From: CAYJXJ01 sp964374095 | GTDB taxonomy: Bacteria; Elusimicrobiota; Elusimicrobia; UBA1565; UBA9628 | Assembly: GCA_964374095.1 (NCBI GenBank) | Contig: CAYJXJ010000232.1 | Coordinates: 1-6,581 of the forward strand | Reading direction: 5' to 3' | DNA: 6,581 nucleotides | Translations under genes and position numbers: made by a program | Shown here: piece after piece, positions 6,519 to 6,581 of the stretch | Numbering within the stretch: the first letter of the stretch is position 1 | How the letters are laid out: each line of letters begins with the position of its first letter | The notes under the pieces: model-generated | Databases searched by the model: none | The model's input: only the letters and a program-made list of their open reading frames with translations | What the model was told of the DNA's origin: nothing

Positions 6519-6535
6519 GCGGGATTAGTATCCGC
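6519..6535 (+). other. small imperfect hairpin after the last gene
   Basis: GCGG-G-AT pairs with ATCCGC around a TAGT loop, with one bulged G: six base pairs in all. It lies about 47 bases past the stop at 6472, in the A+T-richer tail, and is followed by GCAATAATTACTT rather than a T-run. It could protect the mRNA 3' end or be chance; a standard intrinsic terminator is not seen in 6473-6581. Confidence 0.25.
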
Positions 6536-6581
6536 GCAATAATTACTTAGCATCGCGTTGTTTAATCTGACCATCTAGCAC

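Noticed and set aside
6473..6581. tRNA, small RNA or CRISPR repeat in the tail
   Set aside because: No cloverleaf, no repeated unit and no clear promoter-terminator pair is visible; only one weak hairpin.

Overview
The window is about two-thirds GC and densely coding. It holds six genes, all on the + strand, with no RNA gene, mobile element, CRISPR array or origin that I can see. Signal peptides, an LAAC lipoprotein signal and a TldD-type protease indicate a bacterium. Lineage cannot be fixed from the sequence; a GC-rich diderm such as an Elusimicrobiota or deltaproteobacterial-type organism is a guess, not a conclusion.

Layout. (1) Positions 1-63 hold a good sigma70-type promoter (TGGACA-N17-GATAAT) in front of a small alpha/beta hydrolase (64-768). 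(2) A weak terminator-like stem (743-781) runs straight into an extended -10 element in front of a soluble GAF-PAS sensor histidine kinase (814-2376). The kinase gene overlaps a TldD-family metalloprotease gene (2373-3761), which overlaps a gene for a small lipoprotein with a PrcB_C-type domain (3758-4171). (3) A second clear promoter (TTGAAG-N17-TATACT, 4168-4196) is placed so that transcription should begin on the A of the next ATG. It drives two exported proteins of unknown function (4203-4904 and 4901-6472), also joined by a 4-bp overlap. (4) Positions 6473-6581 are non-coding, visibly richer in A+T, and contain one small imperfect hairpin.

How the genes may work together. The 814-4171 block looks like one transcript: a cytosolic sensor kinase, a cytosolic peptidase of the TldD/TldE type, and a membrane-anchored lipoprotein. 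The 4203-6472 block adds two secreted or periplasmic proteins. No response regulator and no PmbA/TldE partner lie in the window. A link between the kinase, the protease and the exported proteins is inferred only from gene order. The most distinctive signals are the leaderless-type promoter at 4168-4205, the run of three GTGA stop/start overlaps, and two exported orphan proteins behind a TldD-PrcB_C pair.
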